Assembly (NCBI GenBank): GCA_018241725.1
Contig: JAFEDI010000093.1
Span: forward strand, 186,001-250,000
DNA: 64,000 bases
From: Pseudomonadota bacterium
Lineage (GTDB): Bacteria; Pseudomonadota; Gammaproteobacteria; Burkholderiales; Rhodocyclaceae
Direction of reading: 5' to 3'
Shown here: positions 53,101 through 61,177 of the stretch, in pieces
Layout: every line of letters begins with the position of its first letter
How positions within the stretch are numbered: position 1 is the first letter of the stretch
Program-made: the position numbers and the translations under genes
Notes under the pieces: model-generated
What the model was told of the DNA's origin: nothing
Database searches by the model: none
The model's input: only the letters and a program-made list of their open reading frames with translations

Positions 53101-56100
53101 GCACCTGCGGCGAAGTAATCAACTTCAACGGTACCGATGTTGGACGTATCCGGGTTGCCGTTGGCCTTGACTTCATCGCTCCAGTTGGCGAGATGATCGC
53201 CTTCCAGCAGGATGTGCGGAGCAACGACGCCCCAAGGCACACCGGTGATCTTCAGGGTGTTGCCGACGTTCCCTTGCAGACCGATGGTGGTGACGTCCTT
53301 GGTCAGGTCGCACAGATTGACGACGACGGTGCTGCCAGAATCCTTGGCACCATCCTGGTCGGTGTCGATCGAGGTGACGACGTACTCGGCCACACCGCTG
53401 GTGTTCAGACCCTTGCCAACGCCCGGAGCGCCGACGTCGGCATTGAGCTTGACATCGATGCGGGTGCCGGTGTTGTTACCGATGATCTGCTTGACGTCCT
53501 GGAAGTGATCCAGGGTCAGGCCGGTCATGGTGCCGGTCAGCGCGGAGAAATCGACCGTGAAACCATCGCTTTCGGCCTTGAGGTCACCGGTAGCAACGAT
53601 GTAGGTACCGTTCGGCGTGCTTTGGGTCACACCGTTGATGGTTTGACCAAAGACGTTGTCAGCACCCTTGAGCGCGGCTTCGCCGCCCAGATCCACAACC
53701 TTGTTGAAGGTGAGGTTCTGGCCACCGACGATCTTCAGGGTCTGGGCTTCGCTGATGACAGCGGAGCCGACGACCGGGGTTCCGTCGGAGTCGATGGTCA
53801 GGGTGTCGGTCGAGGCAGCGGGAGCCGGACGCTCGTAACCATTGGCAGTACGCACGATCGTGACATTGACGCCGAGGTTGTCGAGCGAACCGCCCGCAAC
53901 CGTGCCGCCGGTAATCACTTGGTAGCTGTCACCGCTGTTGAACGGGTCGAAATTCTCGCCCGCGCTGGTGATCACGACCTTGCCATTCAGGCCGTCGTCA
54001 GCATGGATGCCGTTGACAGCCACGTACTTGGACAGCTCTTCAGCCGACAGGGTCAGCGTAGCGCCGTTGTGCAGTTCGAAGCTCAGACGGACGTTGGTGC
54101 TGAGCTTGGTCAGGTCGACCAGGCTGCTCAGCGTGGTGTCGCTGCTCACAACGATGTGCAGGTCTTCGGTTGCACCGAAGGCGGCGTGGTACACGTTGAA
54201 CGCAGCAGCGCCGATGCTGGAGAACTGATCAGCAGTGATGGTCAGCTCTTGCTTCAGCGTCACGTTGGTGATGCCGGTCAGCGTGGCCTGGGTCAGGTTG
54301 CTGTTGTTCTCGACGAACAGGGAGATGTTCGAACCCGTGATGCTGGAACCTTCCAGCGCGGTGATGCCGAATTGAGCACCGGTATCAACGCCGAACGGAT
54401 CGCGGCCGAGGACGATGGTGTTGGTGCCGCCACCGACATCGATGTTCAGCAGCGCGCCCGGTTGGGTGACACCGTTGATGACCACCGGGTAGTTATCGGT
54501 GTTGTCGCCGGAAACGTTGTCGCCTTGCGGGAACACGGTATCCATGCCGGAGAGCACGAGCTTGTCGTTGCCGGCACCGGTGGTGATGTTGATGGTGTTG
54601 GCGCTGACTTCGATCTTGTTGGCGCCGTCACCCGCATTGATGGTCACCGAATCGTTACGGACCGCGGTGATGACGTCATTGCCGCTGCCGGTGGTGATGG
54701 AGACATTCCCGGCACCGAAGTGGCTGCTATTGACGTCCTGGCTTGCGTCGATGACGTTGTTGCCACCCTGCGCATCGATCACGACGGTCTCGCCGTTCTT
54801 CGCGGAGATGGTGTCAGCACCGGTACCCGCAGTGATGCTGACGGTTTGGCTGCCGTCGGTCTTGATGGTGTTGTCGCCATTGCCGGCGGCGATGACAACC
54901 TTGGTGCTGCCAGTGGCGATGATTTCGTCATCAGCCTGGGTACCAGTGACCTTCAGGTTGTAGTGGCCGTCGAGTTCGATGTCCAGGCCGCCGGTGTTGG
55001 CGCTGGCATCGATGATGGCGGGGCGGCCAGCATTGAAGCTCGAGGCGATATTGCCATCAGCACTGAAAACGCCGGTACCGGTCACGATCATGCGGCTGAT
55101 GTTGCCACCCGCGAAGAAGTGGTTCAGGTGGTTTTCGACGCCTTGGGAGTCGATGTTCAACACCGAGGCGTTTTGCAGCAGGTTGATGGTGCCATCAACG
55201 GTACCGACAGCCAGCTCGAGGTTGAGCGTGCCGGTCTGGCCTTGGCCGTATTGCACGGTCAGGGAGTTGTCACCACCAGCAAAACCACCTTCCAGGCGCA
55301 GGGTCGCCGCATTGCGGACACCAACGATGGTCAGATTGCCGCTGTTGGCGCTCTCGTCGGTCACGACCAGGCGCTTGATCGCGGTGGCACGGCTCAGGTC
55401 GAGCCAGCTGTCGTTGTTGGTCGGATCCAGCTGGTTGGTCAGATCCGGGTAGTGGTCGTTGCCGCTCGCGTCGGTGTAGAAGTTCGGCAGATCGTTGACG
55501 CGGACTTCCTGGATGTTCAGGAGTTGCAGCGGTTGTGCGTACTGGCCCTTGGCATCGACTTCAAGGATGTTGTAGCCAGCGCCGCCGTCGATGTACGCGC
55601 CGTGCAGCAGATCCAGACGGCCCGCAACGATGGTGTCATCGCCAGCGGTGGTGAAGCCTTGTTCCACGGTGCCGCCGTTGTTAACGGAACCGGTCAGCTT
55701 GATCGCCGGAGCGGTTTCGCCGCTGGAACCCGAGGAAATGACCTTCTCGTAAAGACGAGTATTGCCGTTCTTGTCGAACAGCAGGCCATTCAGGAAATCG
55801 AAGTACTCGGTGCCGAGCTTGGCTTCGGTGGTCAGCGTCGTGCCATCGGCGTAGGTGATGGTCAGCTGGTTGGAGCCGCCGTTATTGGCGTTTTGACCGC
55901 CAGTCGAGCTCAGGGGGTTGCTCAACGTCAGGTTGGTGACGTTCTGGAACGGATTACCGGTATTCGGATCGATAACACCCAGTTCGGCGAAGGTCAGGCC
56001 GGTGATGCTGGTCAGGAACTTGAGCAGATCGGCAACCGGAATGCCGCCATCAGCCGGAGCACCAGAGGCGCTGGTGTTGTCGTGGGGGTTGTAGCCCCAG

Positions 56101-56711
56101 TAGATGGCCGTGGTCGGGGGAACATATGCAACGTCAACATTCTTCAGCGTGAAGACATGCTCGACCGAGCCATTGACGATTTGCTGAATGGCGTTATCGA
56201 CACCGTAGAAGGTCGCGGGATTGGTGGTCGAAACCACCGACGCGAGCAGGTCACGGGCGGTTTGAGCAGCGGCATCACCAGCGTAGGCATTAACTTCAAC
56301 AGGAGTATCGAGGGCTGCAGCAAAAGCCTGAGCAACCGCCACCTTGTTGTTGATAGCGGCCTGGTCGGAGTTCTGCGCGCCGTTCAGAACGGCAAGGGCG
56401 ATCGAGCCAGCGGTGAAGTCACCTTTCGCGAAGCCATCCACGTAGAACTGCTTACCAGCAGCATCCGGAGCCCGATTAAAAAGCGCCATGTAGATGCTGT
56501 CAATGACACCGCCGATGGTGGTGTTATTGATCGGCCCGTAGAGAGCCGTGGTTTCAGCGGACGTTGCAAAGCTATTGATGATCGAAGCAACGTTCCCGTG
56601 TGCAGCATCCAATTGCTGCGCCCAGTAGGTCAGACCTGTAGGATCAGCGGGCCGCTGATAAAATGCAATATAAATCTTTTGAACAGTACTGATGTAATCA
56701 GCGACAGCCAT
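47136..56711 (-). CDS. Giant secreted surface protein (3191 aa): DUF4214 N-terminus, beta-repeat body, RTX-like C-terminus
   Basis: Residues ~5-130 show a DUF4214 domain (VQKIYIAFYQRPADPTGLTYW, then MALFNRAPDAAGKQFYVDGF). There is no Sec signal peptide. The body is Thr, Asn, Asp, Gly and Val-rich with imperfect beta-strand repeats and calcium-type motifs (GAGNDKLVLSG, GNGGNDTINV, GSGGADTFVF). The C terminus has SADIVTDFTSGTDHLKLN and a hydrophobic end, typical of type I substrates. I found only one cysteine. ATG 56711 follows GAGGAG. The likely role is S-layer or adhesin exported by the TISS at 23-29 kb. Codons TTA, CTA and TCA are absent throughout, implying high expression. Confidence 0.88.
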   Translation of the reverse strand: MAVADYISTVQKIYIAFYQRPADPTGLTYWAQQLDAAHGNVASIINSFATSAETTALYGPINNTTIGGVIDSIYMALFNRAPDAAGKQFYVDGFAKGDFTAGSIALAVLNGAQNSDQAAINNKVAVAQAFAAALDTPVEVNAYAGDAAAQTARDLLASVVSTTNPATFYGVDNAIQQIVNGSVEHVFTLKNVDVAYVPPTTAIYWGYNPHDNTSASGAPADGGIPVADLLKFLTSITGLTFAELGVIDPNTGNPFQNVTNLTLSNPLSSTGGQNANNGGSNQLTITYADGTTLTTEAKLGTEYFDFLNGLLFDKNGNTRLYEKVISSGSSGETAPAIKLTGSVNNGGTVEQGFTTAGDDTIVAGRLDLLHGAYIDGGAGYNILEVDAKGQYAQPLQLLNIQEVRVNDLPNFYTDASGNDHYPDLTNQLDPTNNDSWLDLSRATAIKRLVVTDESANSGNLTIVGVRNAATLRLEGGFAGGDNSLTVQYGQGQTGTLNLELAVGTVDGTINLLQNASVLNIDSQGVENHLNHFFAGGNISRMIVTGTGVFSADGNIASSFNAGRPAIIDASANTGGLDIELDGHYNLKVTGTQADDEIIATGSTKVVIAAGNGDNTIKTDGSQTVSITAGTGADTISAKNGETVVIDAQGGNNVIDASQDVNSSHFGAGNVSITTGSGNDVITAVRNDSVTINAGDGANKIEVSANTINITTGAGNDKLVLSGMDTVFPQGDNVSGDNTDNYPVVINGVTQPGALLNIDVGGGTNTIVLGRDPFGVDTGAQFGITALEGSSITGSNISLFVENNSNLTQATLTGITNVTLKQELTITADQFSSIGAAAFNVYHAAFGATEDLHIVVSSDTTLSSLVDLTKLSTNVRLSFELHNGATLTLSAEELSKYVAVNGIHADDGLNGKVVITSAGENFDPFNSGDSYQVITGGTVAGGSLDNLGVNVTIVRTANGYERPAPAASTDTLTIDSDGTPVVGSAVISEAQTLKIVGGQNLTFNKVVDLGGEAALKGADNVFGQTINGVTQSTPNGTYIVATGDLKAESDGFTVDFSALTGTMTGLTLDHFQDVKQIIGNNTGTRIDVKLNADVGAPGVGKGLNTSGVAEYVVTSIDTDQDGAKDSGSTVVVNLCDLTKDVTTIGLQGNVGNTLKITGVPWGVVAPHILLEGDHLANWSDEVKANGNPDTSNIGTVEVDYFAAGAPAIIDINNGGVALGTTSTGGERKFAIDGIKLLNAVSATVNVTDGDAVIASIADVAVTPTLKTLTITATEDVTVTADLPDSLNKIDASAVTGVFTATIDHSEVAHPVDFTFVGGAGGTVLSLDDVVAGTQTSIDGGPLGATLKVSGDVELDNATLANVAHVVLANGADLSLNFTEFAAIGAANITVVAGTFDLPHPAGTLNLVGLSNQPFSVTNLTTGVNLGTVTLATDAVVTLDPATDLTGVDALVLHKDQVLNLTAAQYQELVKSGNVNLITVENGEKATVNITGLTQADVAKGFDTSHISSQIDLSLTLAEDVNFPLDQTVPVAKVLTNLAGVDTINVGDNLTLGLPHVEDGSGVKIVGGTNSTVVIHDATLGLTSSIDASGFDVDSLQVLNTLVGGHNIDEIFAGLSARVIKTVTNGEGNVLEVDQTVNVTAGTTVPQGLDVFKTENNVEVQNLTVNLLGGTDISGDLGIASVSKDPLLHTHLQSLTINSTGTATNILSGKSTNIIAGDIDPFAGLGTVDNNLLNVTINATQALQVGGSIKFSSVVGDDAVTGNDDYQATATLNVTGSADVTIAHLDVTDTEVSTLAINTTSTGTLTVTGGSAALLGESVGPFAMGPVTNHFANLVFSGTGNVVLGDADTSTPQFGIEGDNLSKIDASALSGNLNLGQITDINSENFAFTSGTGVTKLTLTNDVLDKIKPTDTGWSFDLTNAAAGSELHLGSSTAAIPLNFQGGALNVKLGANATLYIDGLPGSTVDLTALDSVSITGAKSIVLAAGVHLVLTAAEANGLHIVADPSIVLDKNAVGYDASKVPVVDIVNLDTAATDLSGIESHIAGTVTLKEAANPTYAHQADVALAAATDLGSFSVTLNDVDSLVGTDNEMAGQTIRFATATQAQRKIIVVGADSDAGTPWTGAGDGSLERDTNVVWNFNTINTANGKIDTSGYAASLGRVWVNDALVNGKNVEDIFSSPSAVQTNPTQGIINLNSTTIIRIANTADLSTFTNNENVNRTVEVDAFTSLPAGLVFNNADKLVGVQNLTLDLGGAVTLGAISVDDIVAANIANNNSFGTLTINSKLAGPVTDTYLLPQGFDPLKNTYPTAHNVVGDISSGASRGELTSVVIHATGVELDTGTVKFNETTNATTNPTKNSTAGLVVDGSKDVTVKSVDATDTDLTVVNVINAGTADLTVTGASPAVQLGTAVETLNVAATNGGTITLGKVDATTGAVINAGVAGQEVSFINTAGTVDLGTLAQIDSTNDDRNHDGDTTDFGDAAFTLTAGVGSVTKAKVGAANGLTPTLNAHSEWVFDYTSAAVGSSLTLTSTASLQQYSTLDLINVPLIIDGAVDLSQLIDDAATASVTEGLQVTGGSITVIAGATLTLTAAQADVLRAAGVQIYGAGTLKLTGDASNLTLGANIHTATVDISGVTLVAAPAVGADADNAVDLTALAGSKLTAADPAFLPQTIVGSPSDDLISTTANGANVISGNGGNDTINVSATDHHNTINVTSGTDAVVGVQTGDVLVVSSGATANVTASGPFIASSATSNNGTATITGTAIDVSHATGSNGFTVLGTGLAPSVLIGSAQADVINGGNKGYLGGFDTLTGSGGADTFVFDVHTSTPATLTTAAAPAPVAAVDQETITINTDGLNNNPTQANVTINYTVNSTIAAVVVDLSHVDLTSKQAVTTSIAAALDAIPGVDAKAEQVAGVWQVTAQGTTGGKLDINSLTPGGADIGALTFNAVDHATGDVAQQNDIAISGPANAIGEVYNITATLADGTTIVADYAANALDMTLPLALNADIALKFNTLAAGKILATATATGIHFADLVADDGGYTLSFSSTGAIDGSGASKFQPAALPNPANYVDALDLYQSADIVTDFTSGTDHLKLNVAAGTSANYKEAAAATDISTALINANLNFAAGAGTVQYYLGWVTAHAVDGTTSGTTIKEGDTVGVLFVDSNKDGTADMAVRLVGVDGTKLDHADIVA
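48970..52370 (-). repeat. Two long tandem repeat modules in the giant protein
   Basis: Module A (about 52370 down to 50780) and module B (about 50780 down to 48970) share the same order of segments: an LTAAQ/LTAAE helix, an NVG/NG-VEDIF box, VQNLTV(N/D)L, LTINS, an HAT/NAT strand set, DVTDT(E/D), LTVTGGS/LTVTGAS, and a W-S/V-FD box. Lengths are about 530 and 600 residues. They look like an old tandem duplication that then diverged. Confidence 0.6.
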
Positions 56712-57050
56712 GAAATTCTCCTCAATTAGTGAATCCGCTGCAAAGATACAACCCTCAACCGCTTTCAGTATCAGGGTTGGACGCAAGGTATCCGTGCCCC
56801 AACCTGCGTGTCAAGCTACTCTAGGAAGCAAAACACACGGAAGCCGACGTGTTGCACAAACACAACATCCCTCGTGATTATCACACACAACTAGAACTTG
56901 GGGAAACGACGCATCATTTTTTTATATCCCAATGGGGCAGGGAATAAAACTGCACTTTTTTCGCAATTTGGCGCATATGAATCCTATTGCCGTGAGGCAA
57001 ATCGCCCCCTTCCAACTCAAGCCTCGGTATGCGCCGACGCCTGCTTACAG
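56712..57050. promoter_or_regulatory. 339-bp gap: leader of the giant gene and end of the epimerase gene
   Basis: No gene is supported here. The part nearest the giant gene carries GAGGAG six bases before its ATG. The centre (about 56918-56980) is strongly AT-rich with T and A runs, unlike the GC-rich surroundings, and fits a strong promoter or UP-like element for the minus-strand gene. A clear -35/-10 pair could not be fixed. No intrinsic terminator for the epimerase gene is obvious. Confidence 0.45.
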
Positions 57051-58058
57051 TTAAAGACCGAAATAAGACCGGTACCACTCCACGAAGCGGCCAACGCCCT
57101 GCACCACCGGCGTTGCCGGCGCGAAACCGGTCCAGGCGTTGAGTTCGTCCGTATTGGCGTAGGTCGCGGGCACGTCGCCGTCCTGCAACGGCAGGAAGTT
57201 CTTCTCGGCCTTCACCCCGACAGCAGCTTCGATCGCTTCGATAAAGGCCATCAGTTCTACTGGATCGTTGTTACCGATATTAAAGACTCGGTAAGGCACG
57301 TTGCTGCGCCCCGGGTCGGGCTGGTCAGCGTCATAGGCCGGGTCGGCAGCAGCGGTGTGGTCGAGGGTCTTGATCACGCCTTGCACGATGTCGTCGATAT
57401 AGGTGAAGTCGCGCTTCATCTTGCCGTGGTTGAACACGTCGATGGCGCGCCCTTCAAGGATGGCCTTGGTGAACAGGAACAGGGCCATGTCGGGCCGGCC
57501 CCACGGGCCATACACCGTGAAGAAGCGCAGCCCGGTGGTGGGCAGGCCGTACAGATGGCTGTAGGTATGAGCCATCAGTTCGTTGGCCTTCTTGGTGGCG
57601 GCGTAAATGCTGACCGGATGATCCACGCTGTCATGCTCGGAGAATGGCATCTTGGTGTTGCCGCCATACACGCTGGAACTGCTGGCATACACCAGATGCT
57701 GCACCTTGTTATGGCGACAGCCTTCGAGGATATTCATGAAGCCGACCAGGTTGCTCTCCACGTAGGCGTGGGGATTGACCAGCGAGTAGCGCACGCCGGC
57801 CTGGGCCGCCAGGTGGATGACGCGGTCGAACTTCTCTTCGGCGAACAGCTTCTCCATGCCTTCCCGGTCGGCCACGTCCATCTTCACGAAACGGAAGTTC
57901 TCGTGGGGCGTGAGGCGGGCCAGGCGGTCGAGCTTGAGCTGGACATCGTAATAGTCGTTGAGGTTGTCGATGCCGACGACCTGATCGCCACGGCCCAGCA
58001 GAACCTGGGAGGTATGCATGCCGATGAAACCTGCGGCACCGGTTACGAGGATTTTCAT
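57051..58058 (-). CDS. UDP-glucuronate 4-epimerase-like NAD-dependent epimerase
   Basis: An extended-SDR enzyme that interconverts UDP-glucuronate and UDP-galacturonate, supplying surface-glycan precursors. The 335 residues start [20 protein letters not shown] (NAD loop) and show [13 protein letters not shown]. The active site is YAATKK (Y-x3-K), with [16 protein letters not shown] as in known 4-epimerases of this type. ATG 58056-58058 is the natural family start. It is divergent from waaA. Confidence 0.9.
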   Translation of the reverse strand: MKILVTGAAGFIGMHTSQVLLGRGDQVVGIDNLNDYYDVQLKLDRLARLTPHENFRFVKMDVADREGMEKLFAEEKFDRVIHLAAQAGVRYSLVNPHAYVESNLVGFMNILEGCRHNKVQHLVYASSSSVYGGNTKMPFSEHDSVDHPVSIYAATKKANELMAHTYSHLYGLPTTGLRFFTVYGPWGRPDMALFLFTKAILEGRAIDVFNHGKMKRDFTYIDDIVQGVIKTLDHTAAADPAYDADQPDPGRSNVPYRVFNIGNNDPVELMAFIEAIEAAVGVKAEKNFLPLQDGDVPATYANTDELNAWTGFAPATPVVQGVGRFVEWYRSYFGL

Positions 58059-58234
58059 GGTTGCGGAAACGCCTGGGTAGTTGAAAGCGGGTTCGGCCTG
58101 CGCAGAAAAAACGACGCGCGAATAAACCGGCCAAGAGACTGGCATTTTCGCACGGCCTAATGACAGGGTAAATCGGCGCTCTGCCCTATCCGTGCTTTCC
58201 GCGACGACTTTATACTGCCTCCTCCGCACAACCC

Positions 58235-59521
58235 TTGCGCCCCTTGATCCTTCGCTTCCTGTACACCGCCGTCTGGTACCTGGCCGCACCGCTGATCGTG
58301 CTGCGCCTGGCCTGGCGTGCACGCCGCCAACCCGAGTACCTGCGCCACCTGGGCGAGCGCGTCGGCAGCTACCGCACACGTACCGCCGGGCCGCTGATCT
58401 GGCTCCACGCGGTGTCGGTCGGCGAAACCCGCGCCTGCGCGCCCTTGCTGCGCGCACTGCTCGACGCCTACCCGGAACACGGCGTGCTGCTGACCCACAT
58501 GACGCCCACCGGCCGCGCCACCGCCGTCGAACTGTTCGGTGAGCTGGCGCCGCGCGTTCAAAGCGTCTACCTGCCCTACGACTTCCCGTGGGCGGTGCGG
58601 CGCTTCCTGCGCCGCTACCACCCGGACATCGGCATCCTGATGGAAACCGAACTGTGGCCCAACTTGGTGGAAGCCTGCCGGCGCAGCGGCACGCCACTGG
58701 CGATGGTCAACGCGCGCCTGTCGGAGCGCTCCGCCCGCGGCTACCGGCGCATCGGCCGGCTGGCCAGCGACGCCTTCGCCCACCTCACCAAGGTGGGCGC
58801 CCAGAGCGAAGGCGACCGCCGCCGGCTGGCCGAGCTCGGCGCCGCCACCGCGGCGGTCACCGGCAACATCAAGTTCGACATCGAGGCCCCGGCGGCCCTG
58901 CTGGAACTGAGCCAGCGCTTCCGCGCCGGCTTCGGCCAGCGCCGCGTGCTGCTCGCCGCCAGCACGCGCGACGGCGAGGAAGGCCCGCAGCTGGAAGCCT
59001 TCGCACGGCTGGCGCCACCGGACACGCTGCTGGTGATCGTGCCCCGCCATCCGCAGCGCTTCGACGAGGTGGCCCGTCTGATCAAACGCAGCGGCCTCAC
59101 GATGCAGCGCCGCTCGGAAGACACGCCGCTTGCCGCCGATACCCGCGTGTGGCTCGGTGACTCGATGGGCGAGATGTATGCGTATTACGCCGCCGCCGAC
59201 GTGGCGCTGATCGGCGGTTCGTGGGAAAAGCTCGGCGGGCAGAACCCCATCGAGGCCAGCGCGGTCGGCTGCCCGGTGATCGTCGGCCCGCACACCTTCA
59301 ACTTCACGGCGGTCTGCGAGCAGGCCATCGAGGCCGGCGCCGCGCTGCGCGCAACTGACATCGAAGCCGGGCTACGGGATGCTGTCGAACTCCTCGATGA
59401 CGCGCCGCGCCGTCAGGCCATCGGCGAGGCCGGGCGCGCCTTTGCCCGCGCCCACCGGGGCGCCACTGCGCGTACGGTGGAACTACTGGCGCCCCTCATC
59501 GAGGCACGCCAGCGCCACTGA
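58235..59521 (+). CDS. waaA: 3-deoxy-D-manno-octulosonic acid transferase
   Basis: WaaA adds Kdo from CMP-Kdo to lipid A precursor at the inner membrane. The 428 residues show an N-terminal anchor ([20 protein letters not shown]), the catalytic-loop segment [17 protein letters not shown] (the glutamate is the known base) and [20 protein letters not shown] in the donor domain. The start is TTG 58235; TTG 58244 is also in frame. TATACT at 58211-58216 could be its -10 box, but no -35 is clear. Confidence 0.95.
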   Translation: MRPLILRFLYTAVWYLAAPLIVLRLAWRARRQPEYLRHLGERVGSYRTRTAGPLIWLHAVSVGETRACAPLLRALLDAYPEHGVLLTHMTPTGRATAVELFGELAPRVQSVYLPYDFPWAVRRFLRRYHPDIGILMETELWPNLVEACRRSGTPLAMVNARLSERSARGYRRIGRLASDAFAHLTKVGAQSEGDRRRLAELGAATAAVTGNIKFDIEAPAALLELSQRFRAGFGQRRVLLAASTRDGEEGPQLEAFARLAPPDTLLVIVPRHPQRFDEVARLIKRSGLTMQRRSEDTPLAADTRVWLGDSMGEMYAYYAAADVALIGGSWEKLGGQNPIEASAVGCPVIVGPHTFNFTAVCEQAIEAGAALRATDIEAGLRDAVELLDDAPRRQAIGEAGRAFARAHRGATARTVELLAPLIEARQRH

Positions 59522-59524
59522 GGC

Positions 59525-60406
59525 TTACTGAACGGACACCAACAAGTAGTCCAGTGCCCAACCGGCGAAGATCGCCCCACCCACCCAGTTGTTGTGCAGG
59601 AAAGCCTTGAAGCACTTGGGCCGGTCGCGCTCGCGGATCAGCGTGTAGTGATAAACCATGATGCCCGCGGCCACCGCCAGCCCGGCCAGGAACACCGCGC
59701 CGCGGCCGGTGTGCAGGCCGGACCAGCCGATCAGCGCCAGCGTCACCGCGTAACAGCTCATCACCGCGGCCACGTCGTAACGGCCGAAGGTGATCGCCGA
59801 GGTCTTGATGCCGATCTTCAAGTCGTCCGGACGGTCCACCATCGCATACTCGGTGTCGTAGGCCACCGCCCAGAACACGTTGGCCACCAGCATCACCCAG
59901 GCCACCACCGGCACATCGCCCTGCAACGCGGCAAAGCCCATCGGGATGCCAAAGCCGAAGGCGATGCCCAGGTAGGCCTGCGGAATTGCTAGGAAACGCT
60001 TGGTATAAGGATAGCTGCCGGCCAGGAACAGGGCCGGCACGCTGAGGGCGATGGTCAGCCCGTTGAGCGGCAGGATCAGCAGCAAGGACACCAGCGACAA
60101 GCCGGCAGCCAGCATCAGCGCCTCCTTCGGCGTCACCCGTCGCGCCGCGAGGGGCCGATTGCGGGTGCGCTCCACATGACCATCGAAGTCCTTGTCGGCG
60201 TAGTCGTTGATCACGCAGCCGGCTGAGCGCATCAGGAAGGTGCCAATCACGAAGATGGCCACGACGAGCAGCGACGGCCGCCCCTCCCCTGCCACCCACA
60301 GGGCCCACAGCGTCGGCCACAGCAGCAGCAGGGTGCCGATCGGCTTGTCGATGCGCATCAGCTTGCCGTACTCGGAGACTCGTTCGGAAAAGGTCAGACT
60401 CATCAT
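59525..60406 (-). CDS. ubiA: 4-hydroxybenzoate polyprenyltransferase
   Basis: UbiA attaches the polyprenyl tail to 4-hydroxybenzoate in ubiquinone synthesis. The 293-residue membrane protein has [20 protein letters not shown], the prenyl-diphosphate motif [19 protein letters not shown] and the second acidic motif [20 protein letters not shown]. The start ATG 60406 overlaps the ubiC stop by four bases (ATGA), as expected for a ubiCA operon. Confidence 0.96.
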   Translation of the reverse strand: MMSLTFSERVSEYGKLMRIDKPIGTLLLLWPTLWALWVAGEGRPSLLVVAIFVIGTFLMRSAGCVINDYADKDFDGHVERTRNRPLAARRVTPKEALMLAAGLSLVSLLLILPLNGLTIALSVPALFLAGSYPYTKRFLAIPQAYLGIAFGFGIPMGFAALQGDVPVVAWVMLVANVFWAVAYDTEYAMVDRPDDLKIGIKTSAITFGRYDVAAVMSCYAVTLALIGWSGLHTGRGAVFLAGLAVAAGIMVYHYTLIRERDRPKCFKAFLHNNWVGGAIFAGWALDYLLVSVQ

Positions 60407-60957
60407 GGCGCCAGGCTCCCGATTGCAGGCAGAAAAACTTCGGTGATCAACAGCGGCGAGCCGCTGCGCTGAAAGGCCGAGCGGCGTGCCCACAGCGGCG
60501 GCAGATCCGGCCGGCCGGTGGCTTGCCGCACATCGTGCCAGCGCGGATCGCGGGCATCCAGGCGGGCCGCCTCCAGCGGCGAACGGCGCACCCGAGGGTC
60601 GTCGAACAGCACCGCCGCCAGCGGCCTCCCGCCCAGCTGGCGCAGCAGATGCCAAGCGGCGGGAATCGCCGTGCCGGCCACCAGCGAGCGGGCAAACACC
60701 ACCGGCTCCCCATCGGCCAGCAACAGGACCTCCCGCTGCCACAGGTCGCCGTGGCGATGCACGCCCAGCGCCGCCATCTCGTCGGGCAGCACGACGCCCT
60801 TGCCCTGGCTCACTACCTGGAGGGAGAAGCGCCCGCAGCGGGCACGGATGCGGGCTGTCAGCGAGCTGTCGTCGGTCAGCCAGCCGCGCATGCCGCGCGG
60901 CGCGCGCCACGCAGCCATGCGAAAAGGGTCGCGGCCCGGAAAATGGGCGAGGGTCAT
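60403..60957 (-). CDS. ubiC: Chorismate lyase
   Basis: UbiC removes pyruvate from chorismate to give 4-hydroxybenzoate, the first committed step of ubiquinone synthesis. The 184 residues include [21 protein letters not shown]-like [20 protein letters not shown], a P-x-x-W segment and the C-terminal [22 protein letters not shown]. The arginine of LWARRS and the glutamate of LITEVFLP fit the active site. ATG 60957 gives the family's usual length. It is coupled to ubiA. Confidence 0.93.
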   Translation of the reverse strand: MTLAHFPGRDPFRMAAWRAPRGMRGWLTDDSSLTARIRARCGRFSLQVVSQGKGVVLPDEMAALGVHRHGDLWQREVLLLADGEPVVFARSLVAGTAIPAAWHLLRQLGGRPLAAVLFDDPRVRRSPLEAARLDARDPRWHDVRQATGRPDLPPLWARRSAFQRSGSPLLITEVFLPAIGSLAP

Positions 60958-61177
60958 CGGAAAGCAGGGATACGAAGGAAAGCGGCCGTATTGTAGTGGC
61001 CGATCCCCGTGGGGGCTATTGCCATTAACCCCGGCAACCGGACAGACGCGCAAGGGCGTGACCCGCGATGCGCCCCATGTCGCGGGCCTACCGTGCCGAC
61101 GCCATTGGGTTGTACGTGGGGAAAGTCATCCGCCTTCTGCTGACTGGATCGAAGTCCGCAGGCAGATGACTGCGCCC

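Noticed and set aside
48900-56711. CRISPR-like or simple tandem DNA repeats in the giant gene
   Set aside because: Repeats are diverged at DNA level and of irregular spacing; they are protein-level repeats.
47154-56729. A 3191-codon open frame on the plus strand opposite the giant gene
   Set aside because: It is the codon-aligned reverse complement of the giant gene, open only because TTA, CTA and TCA codons are absent; its product has no recognisable domain.
56898-58160. A 420-codon plus-strand frame before waaA
   Set aside because: It opposes the epimerase gene, which carries NAD-binding and Y-x3-K motifs; the plus frame has none.
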